From: Clostridium psychrophilum
GTDB taxonomy: Bacteria; Bacillota; Clostridia; Clostridiales; Clostridiaceae
Assembly: GCF_018861705.1 (NCBI RefSeq)
Contig: NZ_JAHLEC010000020.1
Span: 1 to 50,067, forward strand
DNA: 50,067 bases
Direction: 5' to 3'
Every line of letters begins with the position of its first letter. Position 1 is the stretch's first letter. The notes beneath the pieces were generated by a model. That model was given only the letters and a program-made list of their open reading frames with translations, ran no database searches and was not told where the DNA came from. Positions 17,069 to 26,461 of this stretch are shown in pieces. The translations under genes and the position numbers were made by a program.

Positions 17069-18298
17069 ATGTTTGATATTGAAGAAGAAACAATAAAATT
17101 ATTAAAATGGTTAGGGGGGTTCGGAAAAGATTCTGCGGGTGGAGTTACAAGATTACTATACACTCAGCAGTGGATAGAAGCTCAAGATGCACTTAAAAAA
17201 ACAATGGAAGATGAAGGATTTTCAGCTTACTATGATGAAGTAGGAAATCTTTTTGGAACGTTAAAAGGGAAATCATTTAAAGATGAAACCATTATGACAG
17301 GATCTCATGTTGATACTGTAAAAAATGGTGGTATATATGATGGACAATTCGGTATAGTTGCAGGAATAGTTGCTGTAAAGTATTTAAAAGAAAAATATGG
17401 AAAACCACTTCGAAATATTGAAATAGTTTCAATCGCAGAGGAAGAAGGAAGCCGATTTCCGTATACTTTCTGGGGATCAAAAAACATTTTCGGTATTGCA
17501 AAAACAGAGGATGTTGAAAATATAAAAGATGAAAATGGTATTTCCTTTGTGGATGATATGAGAAAATGTGGGTTTGATTTTAAAAATGAACATAACAAAA
17601 TCCGAGATGACTTAAAAGTATTCCTCGAAGTACATATTGAACAAGGCGGAGTTCTAGAAATAGAAAAAAAGTCTGTAGGTATTGTAACAAATATTGTAGG
17701 GCAAAGAAGATTTAACATTAATATTAAAGGGCAGGCAAACCATGCTGGAACAACCCCAATGAGATACAGAAAAGATGCATTAGTTATATCAAGTTCAATT
17801 ATAAATTTAATTATGGATTTAGCTAAAAAATATGGAGATCCACTTGTTGCAACAGTAGGGAAAATAGAAGTGATGCCAAACATTGTGAATGTTGTTCCAG
17901 GCAACTCTCTATTTACATTGGATATAAGGCATACGGATAAGAATATTTTAGTTAAGTTTACTGATGACATAATTTTAAAAATTAAAAAAATAGCTTCGAA
18001 AGAGAAAGTAGAAATTAATATTGATATGTGGATGGATGTAGATCCAGTGCCGATGAATAAAGACATTGTTAAAGTAGTGAAAAATCAATGTGATAAGTTT
18101 GGAGTGAATTACAAAATTATGTATAGTGGGGCAGGACATGATTCTCAAATAGTAGCTAAATTTGTTCCAACAGCAATGTTGTTTGTGCCTAGTCATAATG
18201 GAATTAGTCATTCACCAGAAGAATATACATTAGCAAAGGATTTAGCAGAGGGTGTTAAGATACTAATTCATTCGATTTATGAATTAGCTTATAAATAA
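17069..18298 (+). CDS. allC: Allantoate amidohydrolase (M20 family)
   Basis: The 409-residue metalloenzyme hydrolyses allantoate, releasing CO2 and ammonia and giving ureidoglycine. The sequence follows E. coli AllC closely: DSAGGVTRLLYT near residue 17, MTGSHVDTVKNGG with a metal His, DGQFG with the bridging Asp, AEEEGSRFPYTFWGSKN with metal Glu residues, VHIEQGGVLE, NHAGTTPM and the C-terminal NGISHSPEE His. A family member, YlmB, hydrolyses a thiamine breakdown product instead, which matters here because TPP riboswitches flank the gene. The start is ATG at 17069 after GTGGAGGGG; an in-frame TTG at 17039 lacks a binding site. It acts in the cytoplasm with AllB and the permease downstream. 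Confidence 0.88.
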   Translation: MFDIEEETIKLLKWLGGFGKDSAGGVTRLLYTQQWIEAQDALKKTMEDEGFSAYYDEVGNLFGTLKGKSFKDETIMTGSHVDTVKNGGIYDGQFGIVAGIVAVKYLKEKYGKPLRNIEIVSIAEEEGSRFPYTFWGSKNIFGIAKTEDVENIKDENGISFVDDMRKCGFDFKNEHNKIRDDLKVFLEVHIEQGGVLEIEKKSVGIVTNIVGQRRFNINIKGQANHAGTTPMRYRKDALVISSSIINLIMDLAKKYGDPLVATVGKIEVMPNIVNVVPGNSLFTLDIRHTDKNILVKFTDDIILKIKKIASKEKVEINIDMWMDVDPVPMNKDIVKVVKNQCDKFGVNYKIMYSGAGHDSQIVAKFVPTAMLFVPSHNGISHSPEEYTLAKDLAEGVKILIHSIYELAYK

Positions 18299-18307
18299 AA
18301 TTTAATA

Positions 18308-18402
18308 TTGTGCACAGGGGAGTTGGATATACCAGCTGAGAGTAAAGATAGATTTCTTTTGACCCTAAACTTGATCTGGGTAATGCCAGCGTAGGAAGTT
18401 GC
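18308..18402 (+). promoter_or_regulatory. TPP riboswitch 2 upstream of the allantoin permease
   Basis: The aptamer blocks are GGGGAGT, CAGCTGAGAGTAA, TTGACCCT, CTTGATCTGGGTAATGCC and AGCGTAGGAAGTT, all in the expected order. A terminator follows at 18422-18457. It starts ten bases after the allC stop codon, so transcription may reach it by readthrough or from a promoter inside allC. Confidence 0.95.
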
Positions 18403-18421
18403 TTGTTTAAATGCCATTATA

Positions 18422-18457
18422 AACACAAGTCTACGGATTTGTGCTTTTATTTTTTTG
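18422..18457 (+). terminator. TPP riboswitch 2 expression-platform terminator
   Basis: CACAAGTC pairs with GATTTGTG (one G-T pair) over a TACG tetraloop, followed by CTTTTATTTTTTTG. Confidence 0.8.
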
Positions 18458-18566
18458 TATATACCTTTTGTTTTTCTAGGCGCACAAAAGTGTTACCAAT
18501 AAATGCACTTGCATTGCGTATCTAAAGATAAATATTTTACAAAATAAACATAATGGAGGAATATAA

Positions 18567-20039
18567 GTGAAAAAAGTTATGAGCATATTTACTAATGAAT
18601 TAATTAATCCAAGCAGAAATTTATATAATAAAGATTTAGCTCCTGCAAAAGAACGTAAATGGGGAACATATAGTATTGTTGCAATGTGGATGTCTGATGT
18701 TCATAGTGTTGGGGGTTATACATTTGCAGCCGGATTGTTCTTTATGGGACTAAAAGCATGGCAGGTTTTATTAGCTGAACTTATTGGGGTATATATTGTA
18801 ATGTGTCTTGCTAACCTTACTAGTAAAGTTGGTACGAAGCTGGGGGTACCATATCCGGTAATAAGTCGTATATCATTTGGTGTATTTGGTGGTAATATAC
18901 CTGCACTTATAAGAGGAGTTGTTGCCGTATTTTGGTATGGAATACAAACTTATTTGGCATCTTTATCTATAGTAGGAATTATATTAATCTTTAATCCAGC
19001 TGCTAAATCTCTTATGACAGGCTCTTTTCTAGGTCTTAATTACCTTAATTGGATTGGATTTTTGATTATGTGGGTTATTGAATTGATAATAATTGTATTT
19101 GGTATGGAGATAGTTAGAAAATTTGATAACTTTGCGGGGCCATTAGTCTATATTTTAATGTCCTTTCTAATTATATATGTTATACAGGCATCTGGTGGCC
19201 ATATTAATTTAAATGTTGGATTAGCAGATAAAAAAGTAGTTGGTCTAAATGCTGTTTATACATTTATGGTAGCTATTGCATTGGTAGTAGCATATTTTAG
19301 CACAATTATCCTTAATGTTTGTGACTTTACTAGATTTTCACCTAATAATAAAGTGGTTAGGCGAGCTAATTTTTGGGGATTACCTGTTAACTTTACTCTA
19401 TTTTCTATAGCTAGTGTAATTACTACCGCAGGAACTATAGTTATTTTTGGATCGGCAATCTATGATCCTATACTACTTGTACAAAAGATTCCGAGTAATT
19501 CAGTTCAAGTTATTGGAGCTTTGGGATTTATGGTAGCAACACTTGGGATAAATGTTGTTGCAAACTTGGTTTCACCAGCTTATGACCTTTCTAACTTATT
19601 TCCGAGGCATATTGATTTTAAACGTGGTGCAATAATTGCTGCCATAGTTTCTATAATAATATTACCTTGGAAAATATTTGAGAGCCCAGATGTTATAAAT
19701 TATTTTTTAGGTGGATTGGCCGCTTTCTTAGGTCCAATTTTCTCAATAATTGTAGTTGATTACTATCTAATTAAAAAAGAAAAAGTAGCTGTACAAATGT
19801 TGTTTCAATTAAATGGTCCATATTGGTATCAAAATGGGTTTAACAAAAATGCTATATGGGCGTTACTCATTGGTATATTTATATCAGTACCAGTAGCCAT
19901 GATATCTGAATTTAAAGTTTTAGCTCCATTCTCTTGGTTTGTAGGAGTAATTGTAAGTGGAATTACTTATTGGTTATTAATGAAGGAAAATATAATTCCA
20001 GAAAACAATAATAATATAAAGAAAGGAATAGGGTTATGA
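18567..20039 (+). CDS. NCS1 permease, allantoin transporter-like
   Basis: The 490-residue protein has about twelve membrane helices and the NCS1 signature NKDLAPAKERKWGTYSI near residue 22. WMSDVHSVGGYTFAAGLFF follows near residue 40, and GVPYPVISRISFGVFGGNIP, WYGIQTYL and NVVANLVSPAYDLSN occur further on. The blocks closely match E. coli YbbW and also resemble B. subtilis PucI, the allantoin permeases. Start GTG at 18567 follows TGGAGGA by 7 nt. Its stop overlaps the allB start by four bases, so uptake and ring opening are coupled. The TPP riboswitch 165 nt upstream is unexpected for an allantoin carrier; some NCS1 proteins (CytX) carry the thiamine pyrimidine, so the substrate needs testing. 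Confidence 0.85.
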   Translation: MKKVMSIFTNELINPSRNLYNKDLAPAKERKWGTYSIVAMWMSDVHSVGGYTFAAGLFFMGLKAWQVLLAELIGVYIVMCLANLTSKVGTKLGVPYPVISRISFGVFGGNIPALIRGVVAVFWYGIQTYLASLSIVGIILIFNPAAKSLMTGSFLGLNYLNWIGFLIMWVIELIIIVFGMEIVRKFDNFAGPLVYILMSFLIIYVIQASGGHINLNVGLADKKVVGLNAVYTFMVAIALVVAYFSTIILNVCDFTRFSPNNKVVRRANFWGLPVNFTLFSIASVITTAGTIVIFGSAIYDPILLVQKIPSNSVQVIGALGFMVATLGINVVANLVSPAYDLSNLFPRHIDFKRGAIIAAIVSIIILPWKIFESPDVINYFLGGLAAFLGPIFSIIVVDYYLIKKEKVAVQMLFQLNGPYWYQNGFNKNAIWALLIGIFISVPVAMISEFKVLAPFSWFVGVIVSGITYWLLMKENIIPENNNNIKKGIGL

Positions 20040-21409
20040 GTAAGTATGATGTAATCATAAGAAATGGAAATATTGTATTTGAACATTCTATTAAAAAAGG
20101 TGATATTGGAATATTAAACGGTAAAATAGTTGAAGTAAGTTCAAAAATAGATGAATTAGCAACTGCAAGTGAAGTTATAAATGCAGAGAAACTTTATGTT
20201 TTACCTGGATTAATAGATATACATGTTCATTTTAATGAACCTGGTAGAACTGAATGGGAGGGGCTTTATACAGGTAGTCGTAGCCTAGCGGCAGGTGGAG
20301 TTACAACATTTTTCGATATGCCTTTAAACAGTGATCCGCCTTTAATTTATCCTAGTTTATTTAAAGTTAAAAAGAATTTAGCACTGGAAAAATCCATGAT
20401 AGATTTTGGTATTTTAGGAGGGGTAGTCCCAGAGAACCTTAATTATTTAGAAGAACTTAAAAAGTGTGGAGTTATAGGCTTCAAAGGATTCATGTCAAAC
20501 AGTGGTATTAAAGAGTTTAATTACTTAGATGATGACAGTTTATTTGAGGGGTTAAAAATAATATCGAGGCTTGACTCGGTTGCAATGATTCATGCTGAAA
20601 GCGAAGTTATAACTAAACATTTATCAACAGATGCAATATTAGATAAAAGGCTTACAGCTAAGGATTATGTTGAATCAAGACCTATTGTTTCAGAGATTGA
20701 AGCAGTGGACAGAGCTATTTGCATGGCAGAGGCTACAAATTGTAAAATTCATATAGTACATGCGAGTAATAGTGAGGTAGTTGAAAGAGTTAAAATTGGA
20801 AAGCGTAGAGGTGTTGATGTCACTGTTGAGACATGTCCTCATTATCTAAGTTTAACTGTTGAAAATTTAAAAAAGCAGGGTGCAATTGCTAAGTGTTCTC
20901 CTCCACTTAGAAAAAAAGAGGATGTAGATAAATTATGGAAATCATTAGTTGATGGGGATATAGATATTATATCTTCTGACCATTCGCCTTGTTTGCCTGA
21001 GTTAAAGGATAGAAGCGAGAAAAAAAATATTTTTGATGTATGGGGAGGCATATCTTCAGCTCAAAGCACATTAAATGTTTTGCTAGAAGAAGGATATTGG
21101 AAAAGGGGAGTTAAATTAGAGTTAATATCTAAACTAACCTCTGCAAATCCAGCTAAAAGATTTGGAATTTACCCATCAAAAGGTAAAATTTCACTAGGAA
21201 GTGATGCAGATTTGGCAATAATTGATATAAACAAATCGTTTATCCTTAAAAAGGAAGACTTGTTATATAAGCATCAAGTTAGCCCGTTTGTTGGTAGAAA
21301 ATTTAGAGGAAAAGTGATTTATACTATTGCGGGAGGTCATAAAATTTTTGAAAATGGAAATATTGTGGATGAGGGTTATCGTGGTAAATTAGTAAGAAAA
21401 AAAGTATAG
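20036..21409 (+). CDS. allB: Allantoinase
   Basis: The 457-residue cyclic amidohydrolase opens the hydantoin ring of allantoin to allantoate. Metal ligands are visible: IDIHVHFNEPGRTEWEG near residue 60, the carboxylated Lys in GFKGFMSNSG near 150, IHAES near 185, VHASN near 240 and the catalytic Asp in SSDHSPC near 313. The HFNEPGRTEWEG form is characteristic of allantoinase rather than hydantoinase or dihydroorotase. The ATGA overlap with the permease gene shows an operon. Upstream allC would take the product. No ureidoglycolate or ureidoglycine enzymes are present nearby, so later steps lie elsewhere or are spontaneous. Confidence 0.9.
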   Translation: MSKYDVIIRNGNIVFEHSIKKGDIGILNGKIVEVSSKIDELATASEVINAEKLYVLPGLIDIHVHFNEPGRTEWEGLYTGSRSLAAGGVTTFFDMPLNSDPPLIYPSLFKVKKNLALEKSMIDFGILGGVVPENLNYLEELKKCGVIGFKGFMSNSGIKEFNYLDDDSLFEGLKIISRLDSVAMIHAESEVITKHLSTDAILDKRLTAKDYVESRPIVSEIEAVDRAICMAEATNCKIHIVHASNSEVVERVKIGKRRGVDVTVETCPHYLSLTVENLKKQGAIAKCSPPLRKKEDVDKLWKSLVDGDIDIISSDHSPCLPELKDRSEKKNIFDVWGGISSAQSTLNVLLEEGYWKRGVKLELISKLTSANPAKRFGIYPSKGKISLGSDADLAIIDINKSFILKKEDLLYKHQVSPFVGRKFRGKVIYTIAGGHKIFENGNIVDEGYRGKLVRKKV

Positions 21410-21426
21410 CAAGCATTCCAATACAT

Positions 21427-21516
21427 ATGATTATCCTTACACTTATATCATGGATTTTAGTATTTGCAGTTATATCAGCTGGGTTAAAAGAAATTTCATC
21501 ATTAAAAAATACTTAG
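21427..21516 (+). CDS. 29-residue putative membrane peptide
   Basis: This short frame, 17 nt after allB, encodes a hydrophobic stretch of about 17 residues followed by a short GLKEISSLKNT tail. There is no convincing ribosome binding site, so coupling to allB would be needed. Size and topology resemble tiny transporter-associated peptides and the 27-residue peptide at 276-359. It is not recognised and could be chance. Confidence 0.3.
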   Translation: MIILTLISWILVFAVISAGLKEISSLKNT

Positions 21517-21539
21517 TAAAAGAAAAATAAATGAAAAGT

Positions 21540-21572
21540 AGAAAAGCACCTAAGAATTTAGGTGCTTTTCTA
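21540..21572. terminator. Bidirectional terminator between allB and the NCS2 pseudogene
   Basis: AAAAGCACCTAA pairs perfectly with TTAGGTGCTTTT over a GAAT loop. It can serve both converging units. Confidence 0.85.
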
Positions 21573-21636
21573 CTTTGTTGTGGATTATGAACATTAGGAT
21601 TATTGATATAAGATATTTATATATTAAATTTAATTA

Positions 21637-22983
21637 TCAAACATCCAAATCTACTTTAGATGGTTTTATATCGCTGTGTGCGTCCTTATCATCATGATTC
21701 ATGAAAGCATTAAGGAGTACTGCAACTACTGAAGCGGAAACTATTCCACTACTAAATATAGATTTGAAAATTGTTGGCGTTTGATTAAATATTGTAGGTA
21801 CAGCAGTAATCCCGAGACCTATACCAATAGAACAAGCAACAACTAGCATATTAGAATTTCTATTGAAATCTACTTTTGCAAGCATTTGTATACCGGCTAC
21901 TGCAACCATTGCAAACATTATAGTTGTAGCTCCACCAATAACTGGTTGAGGGACAATTGTAGCGAGTGCTGCGAATTTAGGAATTAATCCAAGTGCAATA
22001 AGAATGATTCCTTATGCGATAACAACAAAACGGCTTACAACTTTGCTAAGTGCTAATAGTCCTAGATTTTGATTAAATGTAGTATAAGGAAAAGAATTAA
22101 ATATGCCACCTATAAGTGTTGCAATTCCTTCTGCACGAAGTCCACGTACAATATCTTTTTGTGTAATATCTTTACCACAGACTTTACCTATGCCAAGGTA
22201 TGTTCCAGTTGATTCAATCATTACAGTTAACATAACAAAAGTCATCATAATTATTGAACCTAAATCAAATTTTGGCATACCGAAGTTAAAGGGACGAACT
22301 AAACTTATCCAATTTGCATTTGTGACTTGAGAAAAATCAACCATTCCCATAAATGATGCAACTATAGTTCCTAAAACTATGCCATTTAAAACAGAGATTG
22401 CTTGAAAAAATCCTTTAAAGTACTTATTGGAAAGTAGAACTATGATCATTACAAAGGCAGCGAGTAGAAGATTATGTACACTTCCAAAATCTTTTGCTCC
22501 TGCACCTCCTCCAATGCTAGTTACACCAACATTTATTAAAGAGAGACCGATCATTGTTACTACAGTACCTGTTACTATAGTGGGAAAAAATCTTAATATT
22601 TTACCATACAATGGTGCAATAAGTATAACAATAATTGCTGAAACCATAATTGAACCATAAGCTGTTTGCATTCCTAAACTTTTACCGATGATAATTATCG
22701 GGCCAACTGCTGCAAAGGTGCATCCTAAAATTGCGGGCAACTTAATTCCAACATGAGAACCTATCCCGACTGCTTGTATTAAAGTGGCAATTCCGCAAGT
22801 AAATAAGTCGGCAGCTACTAATAGTGATAGTTGGGCTGGCGACAAACCAACAGCAGCACCAATAATTAGAGGTACAGCAACTGCACCTGCATACATTGCC
22901 AGGACATGTTGAAGTCCTAAAGTCGCAAGTTGAGCAATTGGAAGCATTTCATTTACTTTATCTACTTTTTGTTCTTTTAACAT
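21637..22983 (-). pseudogene. NCS2 xanthine/urate permease copy 1, interrupted by a nonsense codon
   Basis: Read through, this frame encodes about 448 residues closely matching the intact neighbour at 23345-24706, with LATLGLQHVLAMYAGA near residue 17 and the NCS2 signature around ESTGTYLGIGKVCGKD. A TAA at 22012-22014 (minus strand) replaces the Ser codon of the intact copy within FVVIASGIIL, after 323 residues. The reading frame stays open on both sides, so this is one nonsense change with no frameshift. ATG at 22983 keeps an AGGAGG site. The truncated product lacks the last helices and should not transport. It looks like recent decay after tandem duplication; a sequencing error must be excluded. 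Confidence 0.85.
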
Positions 22984-23344
22984 GATAATAACCTCCTAAT
23001 AAAATATTACTTTTTAATTTAATAAGCCAATATTTTAAAGTAATTAGGTTTATTCTATTATAGAAAAGTGACAGAGTCAATAGTGAAATATTATCAAATA
23101 TTTAAAAATTCTGCATTATTAGTTATGCTAAACTCATAATTTCTTAATTTAATGCAAGATGCTATGAAGCAATATGCATTTAAATATATATACAATTAGT
23201 GAAAAATAAATTTCGATTAAATCTACCAAGGTTAATAACATTAAAAAAATCTCTGAAAATAAACTCAGAGATTTATTAAGGCTAGTGTGAAGAGTATTAA
23301 TTTTATTATCTTAGGTATCTAAATTAATGTATTTAAATTTGTAA
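22984..23344. other. 360-bp gap between the duplicated permease genes
   Basis: It holds the terminator of the upstream intact copy (23243-23277) and should hold a minus-strand promoter for copy 1. I found no purine riboswitch core (GGTAGAAAC on this strand) and no small gene. Confidence 0.5.
23243..23277 (-). terminator. Terminator of the intact NCS2 permease gene
   Basis: AAATCTCTGA pairs with TCAGAGATTT, and on the minus strand the stem is followed by a T-run (complement of AAAAAAA at 23243-23249). Confidence 0.7.
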
Positions 23345-24706
23345 TTATACATTCAAATTTGTTTCAGAAACTTTTATATCTGTGTGAGCATTTTTATCAT
23401 CGTGATTCATGAAAGCATTAAGTAGGACTGCAACTACGGAGGCAGAAACTATGCCACTACTAAATATAGATCTGAAAATTATAGGTGTTTTATCAAATAA
23501 TGTAGGCACAGCAGTTATTCCAAGTCCTACGCCAATAGAACAGGCAACGACTAACATATTTGAGTTTCTATTAAAATCTACTTTCGCAAGCATTTGTATA
23601 CCGGCGACTGCAACCATTGCAAACATTATAGTTGTGGCTCCACCAATAACAGGTTGGGGAACAATTGTAGCGAGCGCTGCAAATTTTGGAACCAATCCAA
23701 GCGCAATAAGAATGATACCAGAAGCAATAACAACAAAACGACTCACTACTTTGCTAAGTGCCAAAAGTCCTAGATTTTGATTGAATGTAGTATAGGGAAA
23801 GGAATTAAATATGCCACCTAAAAATGTTGCAATTCCTTCTGCACGAAGTCCACGTACAATATCCTTTTGTGTAATATCTTTGCCACAGACTTTACCAATG
23901 CCAAGGTATGTTCCTGTTGATTCAATCATTACCACAAGCATTACAAAAGTCATCATAATTATTGAACCTAAATCAAATTTTGGCATACCAAAGTTAAAAG
24001 GATGTACAAAACTGATCCACTTTGCGTTTGTGACTTGTGAAAAATCAACCATTCCCATAAATGATGCAGCTACAGTTCCTAAAACTATTCCATTTAAGAC
24101 GGAAATTGCCTGAAAAAAACCCTTAAAAAATTTATTGGAAAGTAGTACTATGATCATTACAAAGCCTCCAAGTAGAAGGTTACGTATACTTCCAAAATCT
24201 TTTGCTCCAGAACCTCCACCGATGCTAGTTACACCAACATTGATTAAGGAAAGACCAATCATAGTAACAACAGTACCTGTTACTATAGTAGGAAAAAATT
24301 TTAATATTTTGCCGTATAACGGTGCAACAAGTACAACTATAATTGCGGCAACCATTATTGAACCATATGCAGTCTGCATTCCGAAGCTTTTTCCAATGAT
24401 GATTAGCGGACCAACAGCTGCAAAGGTGCATCCTAAAATAGCTGGAAGTTTAATACCTACATAAGATCCTATACCAATTGCTTGTATCAAAGTTGCAATA
24501 CCACAAGTAAATAAGTCAGCGGCTATTAAAAGTGAAAGTTGTGCTGGGGTTAAACCCACAGCACCACCAATAATTAAAGGTACAGCAACCGCACCTGCAT
24601 ACATTGCCAATACATGTTGAAGGCCTAAAGTAGCAAGTTGACCAATTGGAAGCATTTCATTTACTTTGTCTGTTTTTACAATGTCTACATTTTTTGATCT
24701 TGACAT
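23345..24706 (-). CDS. NCS2 family xanthine/urate permease
   Basis: The 453-residue membrane protein has the twelve- to fourteen-helix NCS2 pattern. The substrate-site QH motif sits in LGLQHVLAMYAGAV near residue 25, and the signature ESTGTYLGIGKVCGKD near 265 is followed by FNSFPYTTFNQNLG (NxG-type motif). These blocks match the xanthine and urate carriers (YgfU/UacT, PucJ/PucK) rather than the uracil carriers. ATG at 24706 follows CTAGGAGG by about 8 nt. It lies next to a decayed tandem copy and the xanthine dehydrogenase operon, so it probably feeds urate or xanthine to that pathway. Substrate choice between the two is not decided by sequence. Confidence 0.88.
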   Translation of the reverse strand: MSRSKNVDIVKTDKVNEMLPIGQLATLGLQHVLAMYAGAVAVPLIIGGAVGLTPAQLSLLIAADLFTCGIATLIQAIGIGSYVGIKLPAILGCTFAAVGPLIIIGKSFGMQTAYGSIMVAAIIVVLVAPLYGKILKFFPTIVTGTVVTMIGLSLINVGVTSIGGGSGAKDFGSIRNLLLGGFVMIIVLLSNKFFKGFFQAISVLNGIVLGTVAASFMGMVDFSQVTNAKWISFVHPFNFGMPKFDLGSIIMMTFVMLVVMIESTGTYLGIGKVCGKDITQKDIVRGLRAEGIATFLGGIFNSFPYTTFNQNLGLLALSKVVSRFVVIASGIILIALGLVPKFAALATIVPQPVIGGATTIMFAMVAVAGIQMLAKVDFNRNSNMLVVACSIGVGLGITAVPTLFDKTPIIFRSIFSSGIVSASVVAVLLNAFMNHDDKNAHTDIKVSETNLNV

Positions 24707-25181
24707 GGATATAACCTCCTAGTAAGATATGAATTAACTACAAGACAATAACAAAAACGTTTACATATTTACTTTTATTATAATTATTTAAACTAAAATT
24801 ATTATGATAAAGGGACATAATAAGTCTGAATATTCTGTGCTATCTAAACGCCAAATTACAATTTATTGTACAAACTAAGTTTAAAAATTAAAATTGAACA
24901 TGACAAGGTTAATAAGTTCTTAAAAGCGAATGCTAATTTAGAAAATGATAATACAAGTTTTTATTTTAAAATGAGTTGTTTAAGAATATTTTAATATAGA
25001 ATGTTAGATAAATTGGATACCATAATTTGAATCATTATGGCGTGTAGAAATTATGATACTAGGGACAAAAGTGAGAGTTACAAAAATTAGTATACTTTGT
25101 CCCTAGATTCACAAATGTTAATATTAAGCCTTTTTGTTATAAGTTTATATTAAGTCAATTAGATAACTAATTGTAGGTTAA
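24707..25181. other. 475-bp gap with an inverted repeat at 25058-25106
   Basis: CTAGGGACAAA at 25059-25069 and TTTGTCCCTAG at 25096-25106 are perfect complements about 26 nt apart, with further partial pairing inside. The repeat lies just downstream of the minus-strand xdh operon and upstream of the permease gene. It could end the operon, although no T-run follows, or serve as a regulator site. The remainder is AT-rich with no gene seen. Confidence 0.5.
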
Positions 25182-26000
25182 TTAAATCCCATTGCTTTCA
25201 AGAAAGTCGCGAAGTAAATTCATGCATACAGTTTTTCTGTATTCAGCAGAAATCCTGCCTCTGATAGGAACAATTTCATGATCATACTTTTTAAGATAAT
25301 CTTCTTTTATAATCTTAGCTTCTTCAATTGTTTTGCCAATAAGCATAACATCAATATCAGCTCTTCTTATTATAACGTCACTAACAGCACCAAATGCAGT
25401 AGAGCAGTTAGCAATCTTACCGTCTTCTACATTAAAAAACCCGGCAAAGGATACTCTTGCAATTGCTAAAGCGTTTCTTGCACCAACTTTTTTATAATAG
25501 TAATTATTTAGACCTGTTTTACAAATGAGAATTTCAACTAATAGTTCATTAGATTGGAGGCAAGTCTTTTTTCTACCAAGGTAGAATTCAGTAATAGGAA
25601 TTACCCGTTCTCCATTTTTACTTACAATACGCAATTTAGCATTCGCCGCGAAAAAAATTAGTGCACTGTCAGCCTTAGCAGACCCATTACAGATATTACC
25701 ACCAACAGTGCCTAAGTTACGGATTGCTGGTGCTGCAATCTCTGATGATGCTTCCTTTAGAATGCTAGGTATAAGTTTGTTTTCAATAACATCAGTAAAG
25801 CTGCAGGCAGCACCAATACGAATATACTTATCATCTTCTACGATATTTTTCATTTCGGTTACTTTATTAAGAAACAAATATGTTGCATCTTTATCTGGCT
25901 TAATCATTAAATCTGTACCTCCAGCGTAAGGAGTTACTACCTCAGTTGCAAGGATCTCCAATGCTTTTGAAAGAGATGTTGGTAGATATCTGTTTACCAT
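25182..26000 (-). CDS. xdhB: Xanthine dehydrogenase FAD-binding subunit
   Basis: The 272-residue CO_deh_flav/YgfM-type subunit binds FAD and passes electrons from the iron-sulfur clusters to NAD+ or another acceptor. FAD-binding motifs are PYAGGTDLMI near residue 19 and AIRNLGTVGGNICNGSAKAD near 92. ATG at 26000 lies inside the end of the Fe-S subunit gene (7-nt overlap), with GGAGGGG just upstream, so translation is coupled. It is the last gene of the five-gene minus-strand molybdenum hydroxylase operon. Length is normal for the three-subunit bacterial enzymes. It may also serve the fused XdhD protein, which has no FAD domain of its own. Confidence 0.92.
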   Translation of the reverse strand: MVNRYLPTSLSKALEILATEVVTPYAGGTDLMIKPDKDATYLFLNKVTEMKNIVEDDKYIRIGAACSFTDVIENKLIPSILKEASSEIAAPAIRNLGTVGGNICNGSAKADSALIFFAANAKLRIVSKNGERVIPITEFYLGRKKTCLQSNELLVEILICKTGLNNYYYKKVGARNALAIARVSFAGFFNVEDGKIANCSTAFGAVSDVIIRRADIDVMLIGKTIEEAKIIKEDYLKKYDHEIVPIRGRISAEYRKTVCMNLLRDFLESNGI

Positions 26001-26461
26001 AATCCTTTCCCCTCCTTTGAAGCAATAGCAATTGCATTAACTATTGCATTATATCCGGTGCATCTACAAAGATTTCCAGAAATTCCATCACGGATATCTG
26101 CTTCAGTCGGATTTGGATTTTTAACAAGTATACATTCAGAAGCAAGTATCATACCAGGAATACAAAATCCGCATTGAACTGCACTAACAGAGGAATATGC
26201 GCTACTAAGAACATTAAACCGCTTTGTTTCTCGATAACCTTCAATGGTAACAATAGTACCTCCTTGTATGCTACCCATAGCTACCATACAAGAGTTAACC
26301 AATTTGCCATCAAGAATGACAGAGCAAGCACCACATTCGCCTTCTTTACAACCGCATTTTACTCCAGTTATGTGAAATTCACTACGAAGCACATCTAGTA
26401 ATCTTTGATTTGCATTGGCAACGGATGTAACATCTTTACCGTTTAGAATAAATTTCATCAT
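25994..26461 (-). CDS. xdhC: Xanthine dehydrogenase 2Fe-2S subunit
   Basis: The 155-residue subunit carries two [2Fe-2S] clusters. The plant-ferredoxin type uses Cys in CGCKEGECGACSVILDGK (about residues 36-53) and a further Cys just after. The helical second cluster uses QCGFCIPGMI near 96 and NLCRCTGYNAI near 131. It relays electrons from the molybdenum centre to FAD. Its start overlaps the xdhA stop by one base and its end overlaps xdhB, so the three subunits are translated together. Every cluster cysteine is present. Confidence 0.95.
   Translation of the reverse strand: MMKFILNGKDVTSVANANQRLLDVLRSEFHITGVKCGCKEGECGACSVILDGKLVNSCMVAMGSIQGGTIVTIEGYRETKRFNVLSSAYSSVSAVQCGFCIPGMILASECILVKNPNPTEADIRDGISGNLCRCTGYNAIVNAIAIASKEGKGLW

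Noticed and set aside
17305-18066. 253-codon minus-strand frame inside allC
   Set aside because: It is a shadow of the well-supported allC coding strand, with no start signal or recognisable motifs.
22984-25181. Purine riboswitch before the NCS2 permease genes
   Set aside because: The conserved core elements of purine aptamers were not found on the minus strand in either leader.
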